From contig NC_073646.1 of NCBI RefSeq assembly GCF_029407905.1, forward strand, positions 10,806,001-10,870,000: 64,000 nucleotides of DNA, read 5' to 3'. This document shows, one piece after another, positions 33,282 through 44,834 of this stretch. This DNA is from Bubalus kerabau (Eukaryota; Chordata; Mammalia; Artiodactyla; Bovidae). Made by a program: the position numbers and the translations under genes. The notes under the pieces were generated by a model. That model searched no databases. It was not told the DNA's origin and saw only the letters and a program-made list of their open reading frames with translations. How positions within the stretch are numbered: the stretch's first letter is position 1; every line of letters begins with the position of its first letter.

Positions 33282-34557
33282 GTTGGGGAGAAAGAAAAGA
33301 AAAAGGACCTTGTGCAGAAGTGACCCGGGGCCTTTCTGAGCTCGCCGTGCCCGGGGTGGGGGTCCTCTGGGAAGGAGCGATGTGTCCTTTGGGAAACCCC
33401 ATCTGTTGCTTGTGCTTTCTTTCCACGCTGGGAACCCTCTTTCCTCTCTTTCTTCCCATTCTGTACGCCCTTCGGTTTTATTTTGCACTTGGTTTTTCCA
33501 TTCTTTTGTTCTGTGTTCAGTTTGCGGTTCTGTTTTGTTTTGGCTTAACTTACAAAAAAAAAAAAATACCACTCACTTAAGTGGAATCACACTGAACCAA
33601 AAAACAACGTCTGCCATCATGCCAGGGCCCAGAGTGCCTTTGGACTCCCCTCTCCACACAGTGTGCTCAAAGCCCTGTTGACCCCAGGATCTGTAACAAG
33701 GGAGATTTGCCCTCCGAGCGAGATGCCCACGGCCTTCTCATCTGTGTTTTCCGATCACTGGCACGTGAAGTTTTGGCACATGTTTCCCACGAGGGAGCCC
33801 CAGTCCAGCTGGTGTCTCTGCCAGCCCCATTCCTCTTTGAAAAGCAAATAAGCCATTCGCCTGTAATCTAATCAACGGATTTCAAAAAGCACCAAAAAAA
33901 GAAACTGCTGGTCCAAAAATAACCGATTCGGGCCACCTCTCCCTCCTGATGTGGTTTCTCTAGGTGGCCCTGGCATGGGGGTGGAGAGGGGAGAGACCCT
34001 CAGCATAGAAATGGCCTGGCAATTGCAGCCCCTTGCTGGGTGCTAACTCAGCACTCAGAGCAGGAGCAGGCGAGAGAACCACAGTCCGAAGTCTTGTTCT
34101 AGTTTTGCAAAGCCGAAAAGTTCTATAGAATTTTTTTTTTTTTTTAATATTGCAGTGAGTTCCCTCTTGGGCACTGTTACCAAATATAGACTCTGAGAAA
34201 TGGCCTGCAGTGATCAGCACACCCAAGCCCGTCTCTCCCTAAACATGTATTTCTCCTCGGGCAGGTGGTTCATACTCGGAGCCGGTTTAGGCTGCTTCCT
34301 GGCACAGGGAACTGGGCTTCCGGATCCACTCTGCACAGGCCCCTAAATGTGTCCCTTGCTTCACAAGTCAGGGTAACCCTGGGCCCTGGCCGACTTGCCC
34401 CAGACCTAGGTGGATCCCCAGAAGGAGGGAGGGGAGGCAAGCTGGTTCCACCCACACATCCCCGGGCCTTTATTCAAGATGGGAGCAGAGGGTACCAGCG
34501 CGAGCGGAGCCTCTCAGAGCTGAGCGTGCCTCTCTTTCTTCTCCCCGCCTTGCCCAG

Positions 34558-34913
34558 ATGACCCCATGATCACGGAGCAGCCTCAGCCTAACCTCCCCGA
34601 CCAGTTGGTGATTGTCAACGAAATAGAAGCCGAGGCCAGGCCCGGCAAGAGCCTGGCGAGGAGCGTGGACGTGGAGACCGTCACCCTGTCGCCCAGCCTC
34701 ACCCCCGCCCAGCAGCCCACCATCTCCCTGCTCTGCGAGGACGCTGCAGACACGCTGAGCGTGGAGTCGCTGACCCTCATCCCGCCCGTCGACCGCCACA
34801 GCCTCCATGCCCTCACTGGCATCCCGCCGCCACCCTCGCCAGCCATGGTGGGCACAGAGGCCCTGAGCTCGGGGGCTGGGCAGCCAGAGCCAGCAGACCC
34901 CGCAGAGCCCTGA
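34558..34913 (+). CDS. Terminal coding exon, same gene as 24363
   Basis: Follows a strong acceptor (TCTTTCTTCTCCCCGCCTTGCCCAG, AG at 34556-34557). Two bases complete the codon begun by the upstream exon (G + AT = Asp), then 117 codons run to TGA at 34911-34913. The peptide starts DPMITEQPQPNLPDQL and contains VIVNEIEAE, PTISLLCEDAADTLSVES and IPPVDRHSLHAL; it ends PEPADPAEP. It is acidic and Pro/Ser/Thr-rich with no cysteine-based domain or membrane segment, so it reads as a disordered C-terminal tail with alternating hydrophobic patches that may bind a partner (inference). G/C third positions are strongly preferred. Together the two exons give about 171 residues of C-terminus. The family is not identified; earlier exons would carry the recognisable domains. 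Confidence 0.78.
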
Positions 34914-34934
34914 ACCGGCCTCCTTCAACATGTA

Positions 34935-34957
34935 CGTGTGTGTGTGTGTGTGTGTGG
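34935..34957. repeat. (GT)n microsatellite in the 3' UTR
   Basis: About 11 GT units, 21 bases after the stop codon, so likely transcribed. Confidence 0.85.
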
Positions 34958-35665
34958 CCCCGCTGGCAGGGACCTGGAACAGCTGACCCCGCTCTGGGAA
35001 CATCCACAGTTCTTCTCGGCCCCAGGGAGCACCTCAAACCACCCTTGCGCTCCTCTGCTCCGAATCTAATCCCCCTTTGACTTCATGCCTCTTTGAGAGC
35101 AGGCTGGGACCAGTGGCAGTGCTTCCAGCGAACCCAGATCATCCTACAGCCGCCTCAGGGAGGGGGCTGGGCTCCTGGTCTCAGAGCCCTCAGCCCCCGG
35201 GCGGGGGGTGGGGGGTGCGGTGGCAGGACCCATCAGCAGCACTCGCTTCATCAGCCAGCCCTTCCGCTGTCTTGGAGGTCCTCTGCCACCATCCCCAGTG
35301 TGCAGAGAAGCAGCGGACATGGTCACTTTGTGTAGATATTTCTAGAAAAGCGAACTTCGATAAACACCTCCTTGGAATATTTATTCCTGCTTTTGGCAGC
35401 AGATGAAAAACAGCTATTTAAAAAGTTCAAAAAAAAAAGAAACGTCCTCCGCCCTAAGGTTTGATGTCATGTTAAAAGTGTAATATTCCTGTAGAGATTT
35501 CGTTTTCATTTTCCCTTGAAGTTCCCAGGATTTGCGGTTTAGAGTTTTCTGTCCGGCCTTCTCCATTGTCTTAAGGGATTCTGACTTCTTTGTTTCTCAC
35601 TAACCCGGCGAGCCTGTGGAATGATAGAAGTTCTTCTGGAAAGTTTAAAGTATTGTTTAAGCATA

Positions 35666-35671
35666 AATAAA
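35666..35671 (+). terminator. Poly(A) signal AATAAA
   Basis: Canonical hexamer about 750 bases after the stop codon; the best placed candidate end of the transcript. Confidence 0.55.
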
Positions 35672-36199
35672 GGAGAGACACCTATCCTCAGGTACACAAC
35701 AGAGCTGAGAGGGCCAAAAGTTTCTCTGCCGTGGCAGCCCAGGGCATCACCCGGATCTTTCCATGAAAAGGGGGACTGTGGTCAGGTCCCTGCTCAGGGC
35801 CACTCCCCATCCTTCTGGACTAAAACCAAACAGGACAGTTTTCCAGCAAGGCCTTCGGTTGTCACCACCTCTCCACTTCCTAAGAAAGAACTGTGTGCGA
35901 CTGCAGGGACTCTGGCCTCTGAGGCTCTGATGGAAAGAAAAGGTCATGGAAACCGTGCTCCAAGGCCGTTGCCTGCTGGTCAGCTGTGTGGGTGCCCACA
36001 GGCAGGAACGCCCCAAGGGTCAGCCCCTGCCCAGCAGCGAGGACATGACCTCCTAGGAGCCTGGGTTCTGTCCCTCTTCCTCTCAGCTGCTGCTGTAAAG
36101 AAGCAAGCTTGTTTGTGTTTGTTTTTGTTTTGTAATGAAAACCCCTGGTTCCTTCTCCATTTGGGCTAGGCGTGTGCAGACCAGGTCTCCTCTATATCC

Positions 36200-36205
36200 A
36201 ATAAA
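36200..36205 (+). terminator. Second poly(A) signal AATAAA
   Basis: Canonical hexamer in CTCTATATCCAATAAAGTTC. It could serve a longer 3' UTR form. Confidence 0.35.
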
Positions 36206-38289
36206 GTTCCCAAGATGTTCTTTCTGCTCAAACCATGCACAGCCAAGTGACCTTCACCTCACTGATCGATGTTCAGACCTTGCAGAACTGGCCTCCACGT
36301 GTTCCCACAAGAGTGTGAGCACCTACCGTGTCAGCACTGGCCGGGCCGGGTTGTCAAGCGGCCTTAGAAGATGCTACGCAAACTCACCTGTTAGAGGACC
36401 CCGTCCCCCTCGCCTCCTCCTCCTGCTGCAATCAGGAAGGCCCTGCTTGGGCCAGATTCAGCCTCCTGAAGGAAACACCCGGTTCCCCCAAGGAAGGGGT
36501 GTGGTGTCTGCGGGACAGGTCTCTTCCAGCCATCAGAAACCCCTGGGCAGGTGAGACCAGCCAGCACCATCAGGGGAAAAGGCCCAGCTCAGACAGGAGG
36601 CCATTTCAGCAGAAATTCCAGAGGCCCCAGCAAGGAGACCCAAGCCATGACCTTCAGCGGAGCCCTCCAGAAAGGACAGGCGGCGGGGACAGAAGGATGG
36701 AGAAAGTGTGTGTTATCAGGGAGGGGACCCTACGGGTGCCTCTGCTGGGATGAAGCGCAGGATTGCTCTGGAGGCCCCCACTTCTGCTTTTGAAATGATT
36801 TTGGAGCAGCAGAAAGGAGGAAAGGCCAGTGGCATTATTCTGAGGAAGAAACCCAGGTAGGTGGACCCAGCCCTTCAAGCTGTAAAGGAGCAAGGTCTCT
36901 GCCAGCGGGGACCACATGCCCAGAAGGACCCGGGGCAGCATCGCCAGGCGGGAGAACTGAACGCAGACCGGCCTCCGTGGGCTGTTGAGCAGAAGGTGCG
37001 ATCAGGCCAAGCTTCCACCCCATGCCTGGCCCAGGGGCAGACCTCTCCCCAGGTGGGCTTGCAGGGTTGGTCCCGGGCCCCCCACAGCCTGTTGGCAGCC
37101 AGATCCCCACTGTCTTGGCAGCAGGGGGCACAGCCATGTCTTCAGGAGCACGCTTGAAAAGCGAACAGTGGGGGCACCTACAGAGGGGCCCTTCCAGAGA
37201 GCAGGCACTGGGTCTCCGGGGCAGAGAGAGGTAGAACCAGGAATTCTTGGTGAGCCTGGGGTGGGCGGAGGCCATGGCCCCATGACACGTGGGTACCAGA
37301 CTCAGATCACCCACCCTCCATCTCCACGTCTTGTCCCTCCAGAGACCCTCCCCAAGTCCACATCAGGCCCGATGGGTTTGCCAAGTCAGGGGCAGAGCTG
37401 GTCATCCCCAAACATCAGCTTTGAAAGTGGCTAGGGAAAAGCACATGTGTTTCTGGTTTGCCAGCAGGGGCGCCTCAAAGTCAGACAGCCACGTGCCCTC
37501 CCCACAACCCAGGAGGGGGTATTGATTGTCCTGCGGCACCAGCAGACCCTCTGTGCCCCCTTGCCCCTCCAGGCCTGCCCTGCTTGCTGCTCTCTGCAGA
37601 AGGCAGCTCGCCGCGCCCCCCCCCCACCAAACACCTGCCCTGCAACTAGGGGGTGAATGACAGAATGCACCTCTCTACAGACATACATTAGATTTCCCTA
37701 AGGTCTCAAGATGCACTGGTCCAAAAGGCGCGAGGCGGGGTGAGGACCGACACCCACCTTCTTTTCTAGATGCAATAAATAAGAAATATTTAATGTAGTC
37801 ACGATGACAGGGGGCGGAAACTGTAAGGGTTCCTTATGTTCCTCCAAGTTGAAAATATGTAAGTAATTCTTGTCCCGGGGTGGAGCGGGATTGAGAAACC
37901 ATGCTTTCTGGGCCTCGGGACCGTTCCAGGGAAGTACCTGCTCTCGCCAGCGTGACTCATGTTTCGTGGGTACTGAACACAAGGGTGGAAATGAAAACTG
38001 GAACTTCCTTGTAAATTTGAATTTGGCAATAAAAAAAAAGCGTTACCAAGAATGTGGCCGCTGCTCCTTGGCTCTGTGGCGGGAAGGCCACAGCCCGGCA
38101 GAGGGGAAGGTTCTCGGCCGTCTGACCCCCCTGCCCTGTCGGAGCTGCTGGGTAGGGTGCAGCCACTGGGTCCTCCCCACCCCCAGCCTGTCCAGGCACC
38201 CCCAGTTCCCGAAAGGAGGGGCGGGGAGAACACCTCAGAAAGGAGCCCCCAACCCCAGGCAGGTCAGGTGCCATGAGCCTGGAGCATCC

Positions 38290-38405
38290 GCCAGCTGCTG
38301 GACTCCGTCTGAGCCTCAGCTTCCACACCTAGAGAATGGGCTCGCGACAGCCCTGCCTCGCAGGCTGAGCATGGGGCCTAGTGCAGTGTCGCTGAGCCTC
38401 GGACT
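38290..38405 (+). repeat. MIR SINE relic
   Basis: GAGCCTCAGCTTCCACACCT followed by AGAGAATGGGCTCG resembles the MIR core. Diverged. Confidence 0.4.
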
Positions 38406-39377
38406 CCCCACCGAGGACAGCGGGTGAGGTTGTGCTGGGAAGCGCCTTTCCCAGGCAGCATGGGCTCTGGAAATCCCTAGAGGCGGCATCACAGGTTGCC
38501 CTAAGAACTTCTGACGCTCCAGCTCAAAGCTGGCCTAGAAACAGCCGGACCTTCTGGGCCTCAAGGTAAAACCCAAGTTGAGTGCAAGGCATTAAGGGGG
38601 CTCCCCGCTCGTGCCAAGGGTTGAGGCGATGCTGACGGAAGGTGGGGGCCCCTGCTCTGTGGCCAGCCTGACACTGGCCACCAGCAGGCCTCCCTTCCCC
38701 AGCAGGCCCAGATTCCTCCCCTAAAGCCTGCCCACGAGGCCCAGGGCTGAGGTTGGACCCCGCTCTGCAGCAGGGCCTGCAGGGTGCCCAGCACAGGTCC
38801 AGGGATTTCATTCGTGACGTGAAGTGCCAGAATAACTTCAGTCTCGAAAAAGGCACTTGCTGGAAAGAGCCCCCCCAGAGAGAAGGTCGAAGACCGGCCT
38901 TGGGGCAGCAGCTGTCGGCTCCCTGCCTGCAGAGGGTCTCAGAGCCTCGCTGGGCGGGGCCCTGGGGTGGGGAGACAGGCCCCAGGAGCCCAGGGAGAGG
39001 CCCACAAGCACCCACCTGCCTCACAGCCTTCCTGCGAATGAGGAAACAGCCCGCTGGGCTCCTCTGGGCGCAGCCCGCCCTTCGTTTCGTGCTGCCCCCG
39101 GGTGGCGGGGCCAAGCGCCCCGGGCTCTTTCCAGGAAGGAGGGAATGAGTGTTGGAATCATCTGGATGCTGGTTCACAGTCTGGCACCACGGGCTGCCCC
39201 AGGCCCAGCCAGGGAGAGCCAGAGATGGTGTCAGTGGAGAGCCTTGTGGGCAGCTCGACTCAAAGGGTGCCCTGCGGACCGCGGCCTTTTCCTCCTCAGC
39301 CTCCTGGTTCTTCGGGCAGTACCAGCCTCTCTTCAGGAGGCAGAGTCTGGAGCCAGGTCACCCCTGAAGGCTTGGGG

Positions 39378-39421
39378 TGCAAAGCAAGGGCGGGAACAGG
39401 CTGCAAAGCAAGGGCGGGAAC
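39378..39421. repeat. 24-bp tandem duplication
   Basis: TGCAAAGCAAGGGCGGGAAC occurs at 39378-39397 and again at 39402-39421, a period of 24. Confidence 0.85.
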
Positions 39422-40441
39422 CTACTGCCACATGGGTTGTTTGGCTCATGGAGAGAATCGAGGGTCCACATGAGTGAAGTGCTGTACCCAGGGCAGGCGG
39501 CCTGGGAGCCTGGGGCTCTTGGCATGAGACCCTCATAGGCAGCTTCCACCTCTCCCCTTGCTGGGCCTGCTTGGTGGCCATGGGCCAGTCGCTGCATCTC
39601 CTGGTCTCCGGTTCTGTGTAAGGCAGGCTCAGGAGCCCCCAGCTGCGTGTACCCTCTGACTGCGAGGGGCCCAGGGTTTCCTCGGGAGTCTGCCTCGGGG
39701 AGAGTGACTGGAAGGCCCGGCCCAGCCTCCTCTGATGGTACCTGGAAGGTGGAAGGGCGTTTGGGAGGGAAGGGGCAGCATCTTGTCCCTGAGTGACCTT
39801 GCATCCCGCGCAGAGGACCGTTTCCCAGCCGGCCGCCTGCTGGAACCCCTCCTTCTGTGGTCCTGCCTCCTCGCTGCCCTTCAGGGCGATGGGAAAAAAA
39901 AACCCTCACCATCTGAAGTGCTTTTCTCCAAAGGAAGATAGGTTTGAATCACCACACCAGGAACAGGTGGGGCTTCCTGGGAGCTGACTAGTGTGCAGAT
40001 GAGGCCTTGTGGGGCCGCCCCCGCCCCAAACCTCAGCTTCCCTCCCCCAGCTCAGCCGTGCCGTGGCCCGCCAGTCCCCACCAGTCCTCCTTCTGGGCCA
40101 CAGCCGTCCAGCCCAGCCTGGCTCCCCTCCAGAACGGTAGCAAGTACCCACCTTGAATACACCCTTGCTCAACACCTGAATATCACTGCCACCTGAAACC
40201 ACCTCCCTAGTTAATTCAGGCCTCATCCGTGCCAAGGCTCCCACTCTGCAGAGGCCCAGTGCTAGGCTGGGCTCCTCCTAGAGAGATGATGGTGAATAAG
40301 ACGAACAGAAAGGCAGGGGAACATCCTGACGTGACCCTGTGGCCCAAGGCTCCTGCCTGAGCGACCACTCGAGGCCCCGAGTCTGCTCCGGGAGCTTTAG
40401 CCTCGGAGCTGAGAGCAGTGGATGTTTTAAAGCCAAAAAGT

Positions 40442-40738
40442 GGGGCTTCCCTGGTAGCTCAGCGGTAAAGAATTAAAGAATCCACCTGCCAATGCAGAAG
40501 ACATGGGTTCAAGCCCCGATCTGAGAAGATTCCACATGCGTTGGAGCAACTAAATCCATGCACCACTATTGAGCCTGAGCTCTAGAGCCCAGGAGCCACA
40601 ACCACCGTGCTTTGCAATAAGAGAAGCCACTGCAATGAGGAGCCTGCGCACCTCAACTAGAGAATAGCCCCCCAGTCAGCACAACTAGAGAAAGCAGCAA
40701 CGAAGATCCAGCACAGCTAAAAATAAATGATTTTTTTA
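40442..40738 (+). mobile_element. CHR-type SINE
   Basis: GGGGCTTCCCTGGTAGCTCA, a doubled AAAGAAT near 40470, AGAGCCCAGGAGCCACAACC, AAGCCACTGCAATGAGGAGC and an A/T-rich tail. Confidence 0.9.
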
Positions 40739-41590
40739 AAAGCCAAAACATGGAGGGTTTACAGCTAAAAAGCGATGTGATTGGACACATGTTGCAGGAG
40801 ATCACGGAGCCTGCAGGTGAAGGACAGGAGGAGTCCATCGCGTGGGGAGGGGTCACTAGGGAAGGGGCCTGCGACAGGTTTAGGAGGTAAGACTGACAAG
40901 CTTGTTGGACTGGCCACGAGGGAGAGAGCTCTGTGTCCCCCTGAACAGCTTCCAGCTGCCACCTCCTCTCTCCACTCCTTTCTTCTTAACCTGTTTCCTC
41001 TTTTACTCTGTTGCTTCCACTGATCGCCAAAGGACTGCGGAGGCCTGGTGACAGTTTGGCAAAGCCTAGAAAAATATTAGCATTTTCTGCAATCCCACCA
41101 TGAAGGGACAACCCATGTGGGCATGCTGTGAGATGTCCTTCCGGTCTTTTTTTCTATGCATTTTAGCAAATGACCTAACACAGGGGGTGTGATTTCATGA
41201 CCTGCTTTTGACACTTAGCCCCCTGGTCTCACCATTGCCCGTGTTACCGGAAGCTCCGTTTCCAAAGAATATAGAAAGTACTGCCACAGAGTTGTATCCC
41301 TCAGGTTAGCTGTCGCCCAGGGGTGGACCTTAAAGTTGCTTCCACTTTTATTATTTTAAATCACCCTGGCATGAACCCCTTTACACATAAACCTTTGTCC
41401 ACATTTTATATCAACCCCTAGAAGAGGTTCCAAGCATAGGTTGTAGAAACATAAATCACCTTCTGGCTCTGGCTGTAAATTGCCCAGTGGCTTTCGGAAA
41501 AGGTTGGCTCATCAACTCTCCCACCAGCCATGTGCCATTTCTCTACAGCAGCCTCAGCCTGAGTGCTGCCAGTTTTTAAATTCTCCCCCA
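40739..41590. other. Unique sequence, no gene recognised
   Basis: No clear exon. 41080-41400 is moderately A/T-rich and may contain old repeat, not identified. Confidence 0.4.
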
Positions 41591-41591
41591 T

Positions 41592-41786
41592 GGACTTCCC
41601 TGGTGATCCAGTGGTTATGACTCTGCCTACCAATGAAGGGGACACGGGTTCGATCCCTGGCCCGGGAAGATCCCACATGCCACGGAGCAGCTAAGCCAGT
41701 GCACCACAGCAGTTTGAGCCTGTGCTCTAGAGCCCAGGAGCCACATCGAAGACCCAACACAGCCAAAACTAAATTTTTAAAAATTC
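41592..41786 (+). mobile_element. CHR-type SINE, internally deleted
   Basis: GGACTTCCCTGGTGATCCAG to CACAGCCAAAACTAAATTT. About 100 bp of the middle (the AAGCCACCGCAATG segment) is absent. Confidence 0.88.
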
Positions 41787-41789
41787 ACC

Positions 41790-41900
41790 CCAGTTTTACA
41801 GCCAGCTCAAAGCTCACCTCCTCGACGAAGCCTCCGGGATTTCCCCTCTCCATCCTCCACTTTCCCAGGCCGGTGGCTTCCCTCCCCCCACTTGCCCTGA
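41790..41900 (+). repeat. L2 LINE relic
   Basis: GCTCAAAGCTCACCTCCTCG and AAGCCTCCGGGATTTCC match the usual L2 3' text. Confidence 0.5.
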
Positions 41901-42054
41901 GCCCTCCCCAGGTGCGGCTAACTTGGATCTGATGTTTCCAGGCATCAGGCAGATGAGTCCCGATCCACCCAGCTTCCCAGCCCCAATCAGTCAACACATG
42001 TTGAGCCTCTATAAGGTTTCCCAATAGACTTTGAGGTTGGCGTTATGTCCCCTT

Positions 42055-42273
42055 TGGGCTTCCCAGGCGGCTCAGTGGTAAAAAATCCACCTGCCAATGC
42101 AGGAGATGCAAGAGACTTGGGTTTGATCCCTGGGTTGGGAAGATCCCCTGGAGAAGGGAATGGCTACCCACTCCAGTATTCTTGCCTGGAGAATCCCATG
42201 GACAGGGGAAAAGGGCAGGCTACAGTCCATGGGGTCGCAAAGAGTCAAACACAACTGAACACGCACGCATGCC
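42055..42273 (+). mobile_element. Bov-tA SINE
   Basis: GGGCTTCCCAGGCGGCTCAG to AAGAGTCAAACACAACTGAA, with a short duplicated GATGCAAGAGA in the head. Confidence 0.92.
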
Positions 42274-42275
42274 CT

Positions 42276-42370
42276 TTTACAGAGGAGCAACTGAGACCTA
42301 GCCCGGAGAGACCATGTGACTTACCCAAGGTTGCACAGCTGCTAAGCGGTGTTGCAGGGACTAGAAGAGC
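42276..42370 (-). repeat. MIR SINE relic
   Basis: TTTTACAGAGGAGCAACTGA and CCCAAGGTTGCACAGCTGCT are the reversed MIR core. Confidence 0.55.
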
Positions 42371-42374
42371 AACA

Positions 42375-42570
42375 ACTCCCGCTTAATGGATACTTGGTTC
42401 AGGCCAAGCCCAGTTAAGCAATGCACATGCCTGGTCTCATGTACTTCAGCCACCCTACAGGGCTGGCATGACTATTATCCCCATTTCACAGATGAGGAAA
42501 CTGAGACCGAAGGGCACCCAACTCAGAAGTGGTGAAGCCTCAAGCCAGAGTCTATGAGGCTCCCAGTCAT
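42375..42570 (-). repeat. MIR SINE relic
   Basis: ATTATCCCCATTTCACAGAT and GAGGAAACTGAGAC, the classic reversed MIR core, preceded by the reversed 3' part. A second MIR next to 42276-42370. Confidence 0.7.
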
Positions 42571-42920
42571 GTCCTGCACCTCTCAGAGAGCAAGGCGAGG
42601 AGTCCCCACCCTATGTGCAAGGGGCCCAGCCAAGCAGGCCCTTCGCCCGCTCCAGCAAATTCACAGGAACTGCTTGGAAATTGCCCTATAACCCTCTGTG
42701 TCTTCTCTTGAATCTGCTTATCTCCTGCCCTTTATTGATTTGGCTTTCCTGCCAACCCACCTGGGCGGGAACAGCCCTTTGGTGACAACCACTGCCAAAT
42801 ACCTGGGAAACTGCACCCTCTGCCCAGCCTTGGTGGCATCTAAGAAGTGACACAGAGCCCCACCGCCCTCCGGCCCCTCCCTGGGAGGCTCTGGCGGACA
42901 GGAACGAAAGGTTTCACTTC
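42571..42920. other. Unique sequence, no gene recognised
   Basis: Nothing recognised between the MIR and L2 relics. Confidence 0.4.
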
Positions 42921-42924
42921 TCCC

Positions 42925-43490
42925 TTCATTTGAACATTTATTCAGCAAACACTGATTGAGCACTTACTGTGTACCAGGCACTGGGGAGGCAGCAGTGAGC
43001 AAGTCAAACAGAGCTCGGTGCCCCCTGGAGCAGACCACCCAGGAGCGGGAAGCAGGCAGTAAAGAAAATAAGTACAGAAATTTCGGGGTGAGTTGAAAAT
43101 GCTGAGTGCAGGAGAAAATATAAATAGAGCTGAGGAAAGGGGCCCAGCCAGCCAATTCATCTGCAAGTTAAATTGGAAGTTAAATCAAGGAGATCAAGGA
43201 AGGTTGTGCTGAGAAGGGACATATGAACAAAGAAGGAAGGAAGCAAGGGAGAAATAGACTCTGGAGTATTTCAGGAAGAAGGAACGGCTGGTGCAAAGGC
43301 CCTGGGGCTCATTAGAGGAACTGCAAGTGCTGGACTGGCTGGGGAGGACCCAGGAAGGGTGAGAGCTGAGAGAAGTAGTGTAACGGGACCAACAGGGTCC
43401 TGGGAGGCCGCTGGGGGCACTTGGGCTTTTCTCAGGGGAGAGTGGGGAGCCCTGGGAGGACTGTGAGGAGAGAAGGACCATGTCATGACC
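42925..43490 (-). repeat. L2 LINE relic, long
   Basis: TTGAACATTTATTCAGCAAA, CTTACTGTGTACCAGGCACT, GTGAGCAAGTCAAACAGAGC and GTGCAAAGGCCCTGGGGC follow the order of a reversed L2 3' region for about 550 bp. The CHR at 43497 then interrupts it. Confidence 0.65.
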
Positions 43491-43496
43491 CAGGTT

Positions 43497-43857
43497 TTAT
43501 TTTTAATTTATTTTTTTCGTTTTATTTTCAGTCGTCCTGAGTCTCCGTTGCTGCGCTCGGGCTTTCTCTAGTTGTGGCGAGCAGGGGCTACTCTGTAGTT
43601 GTGGTGCAGGGGTTTCTCATTGCAGTGGCTTCTCTTACTGCAGAGCACAGGCTCCAGGCACACGACTTGCAGTCATTGCTGCTCAGCAGTTGCAGCTTGG
43701 GGAGGGGGGAGGGTCCTAGAGGTTGCAGGCTTTAGCAGTTGGGGCACATGGGCTCAGTTGCTGCATGACATGTGGGATCTTCCTGGACCAGGGATCGACC
43801 CGGTGTCCCCTGCATTGGCAATCAGATTCTTATCCACTGGGCCACCAGGGAAGTCCA
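43497..43857 (-). mobile_element. CHR-type SINE with target duplication
   Basis: T-rich left end, GCTTTCTCTAGTTGTGGCGA, GTGGGATCTTCCTGGACCAG, and the reversed head CACTGGGCCACCAGGGAAGT. ATGACC(C/T)AGGTTTTA flanks both sides (43487 and 43857), a target-site duplication with one mismatch. Confidence 0.9.
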
Positions 43858-43980
43858 TGACCTAGGTTTTAATAGGGTCACCCCCAGATTGCTGCTTGCA
43901 GAATATTCTGGATCAGTCTAAGAGTGGCCAAATACCCAGCTCACCAATCTGACGAAGCCCCGCAGCTTTGCCCCAAGGGC

Positions 43981-44058
43981 TACATATACACACACACATG
44001 CTCATGTAAATATGCACGCATGCACACATGTGCACCTGCTTATACACACACACACAGA
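43981..44058. repeat. CA-rich simple repeat
   Basis: Interrupted CA/CATG runs, for example ACACACACATGCTCATG and TACACACACACACAGA. Confidence 0.75.
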
Positions 44059-44084
44059 CCCTGAGGCTGGACAGACCCAGGCTC

Positions 44085-44180
44085 CATCCCTGACTCCATA
44101 ACCAACTTTCCCTGTGACCAGAAGCAAGTGACCTCCCATCTTTGAGCCTCAGTTTCCCCTGCTGGTAAATGGGAGTTCAG
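44085..44180 (+). repeat. MIR SINE relic
   Basis: CCTGTGACCAGAAGCAAGTG and GAGCCTCAGTTTCCCC are in MIR order. Confidence 0.6.
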
Positions 44181-44570
44181 AACCTTCTTCCCGAAGTACC
44201 CATGGGCAAACTGTGCAGTTTGCCAAGAGGAGGGGTGTCACGTGACTGGCCCCCAGCAGCACCTGCACAATGACCCTTTCTCCTTGAGGTGCCGTGGGAT
44301 GGGGAATCACCTGGTTACCTTGGTCTCTGACCTCGGGGAGCTGGAGATGCCTTCCAGTCCCTGGAGTCTCTGGGCAAGGTTGTCCCAGGCTGGGCAGGGG
44401 GCTGCAGGGACCACCTGAGGGAGCACCCAGCCTCTGGGTGGAAGCCCTATAAACAGCCCACCAGAGGGTCCAGCCAAGGGTCTGGAACCTCCAGGCTCAC
44501 ACATCCACCTTGGATGCTGGTAATCGTAAGAAACACCTGGAAGACGTGTTCTGAAGGTTGAGTCTATGCT
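44181..44570. other. Unique sequence, no gene recognised
   Basis: No exon or repeat identified. Confidence 0.4.
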
Positions 44571-44599
44571 CTCCTGCCCTGCGTTATTATTTCACAAAC

Positions 44600-44826
44600 A
44601 CGTCTCATCATCAACGTCCGTCTTTATCTTCACCTTCATCACCTTCATCCCCATCTCGGCATCATCTTCTTCTTTCCCATCCTCTTTATGATCTTCTTCT
44701 TCATCCTCATCCTCACCTTTATCAGCGTCACCACCGTTGCCAACTCCAGCCTCATCTTCATCAATTTCTTCACCCTCAGCCTCATTCTCATCTTCTTCAT
44801 CCTCATCCTCATTATTTTCATCACTA
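44600..44826. repeat. Degenerate (TCATCT/CTT) cryptic simple repeat
   Basis: Pyrimidine-rich tract of TCATC, TTC and CTCATC words over about 225 bp. On the - strand it stays open as an 80-codon Glu/Asp-rich frame, which is a product of the repeat, not a gene. Confidence 0.85.
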
Positions 44827-44834
44827 GTCTTCAC

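Larger units (their letters stand above)
24525..34557 (+). other. Large intron, about 10 kb
   Basis: GT...AG intron joining the two exons. It is GC-rich and relatively poor in young SINEs (only 27280 and 29047), with MIR, L2 and L1 relics, a GATA microsatellite and a G-run/palindrome near 30905-30944. Chance frames up to 273 codons occur but none has exon-like borders, apart from the possible alternative exon at 31102. Confidence 0.6.
34914..35690 (+). other. 3' UTR of the 24363/34558 gene
   Basis: Noncoding continuation of the last exon, with a GT microsatellite at 34935-34957. It becomes A/T-rich toward AATAAA at 35666-35671 in the context GTTTAAGCATAAATAAAGG. The change from GC-rich coding to A/T-rich sequence ending in a canonical signal is typical of a mammalian 3' UTR. 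The exact cleavage site is inferred at 10-30 bases after the signal. Confidence 0.6.
36230..40440. other. GC-rich intergenic sequence, no gene recognised
   Basis: More than 4 kb with no young SINE. Several frames of 120-217 codons are open on both strands, as expected in GC-rich DNA; none has recognisable domains. A MIR-like piece lies near 38295-38400. Confidence 0.4.

Noticed and set aside
38524..39177. 217-codon frame on the - strand, overlapped by a 206-codon frame on the + strand
   Set aside because: Frames open on both strands at once are expected in GC-rich DNA; neither shows conserved-looking motifs.
44592..44834. Acidic 80-codon frame on the - strand
   Set aside because: It is a direct translation of the TCATCT/CTT simple repeat; the Glu/Asp richness follows from the repeat units.
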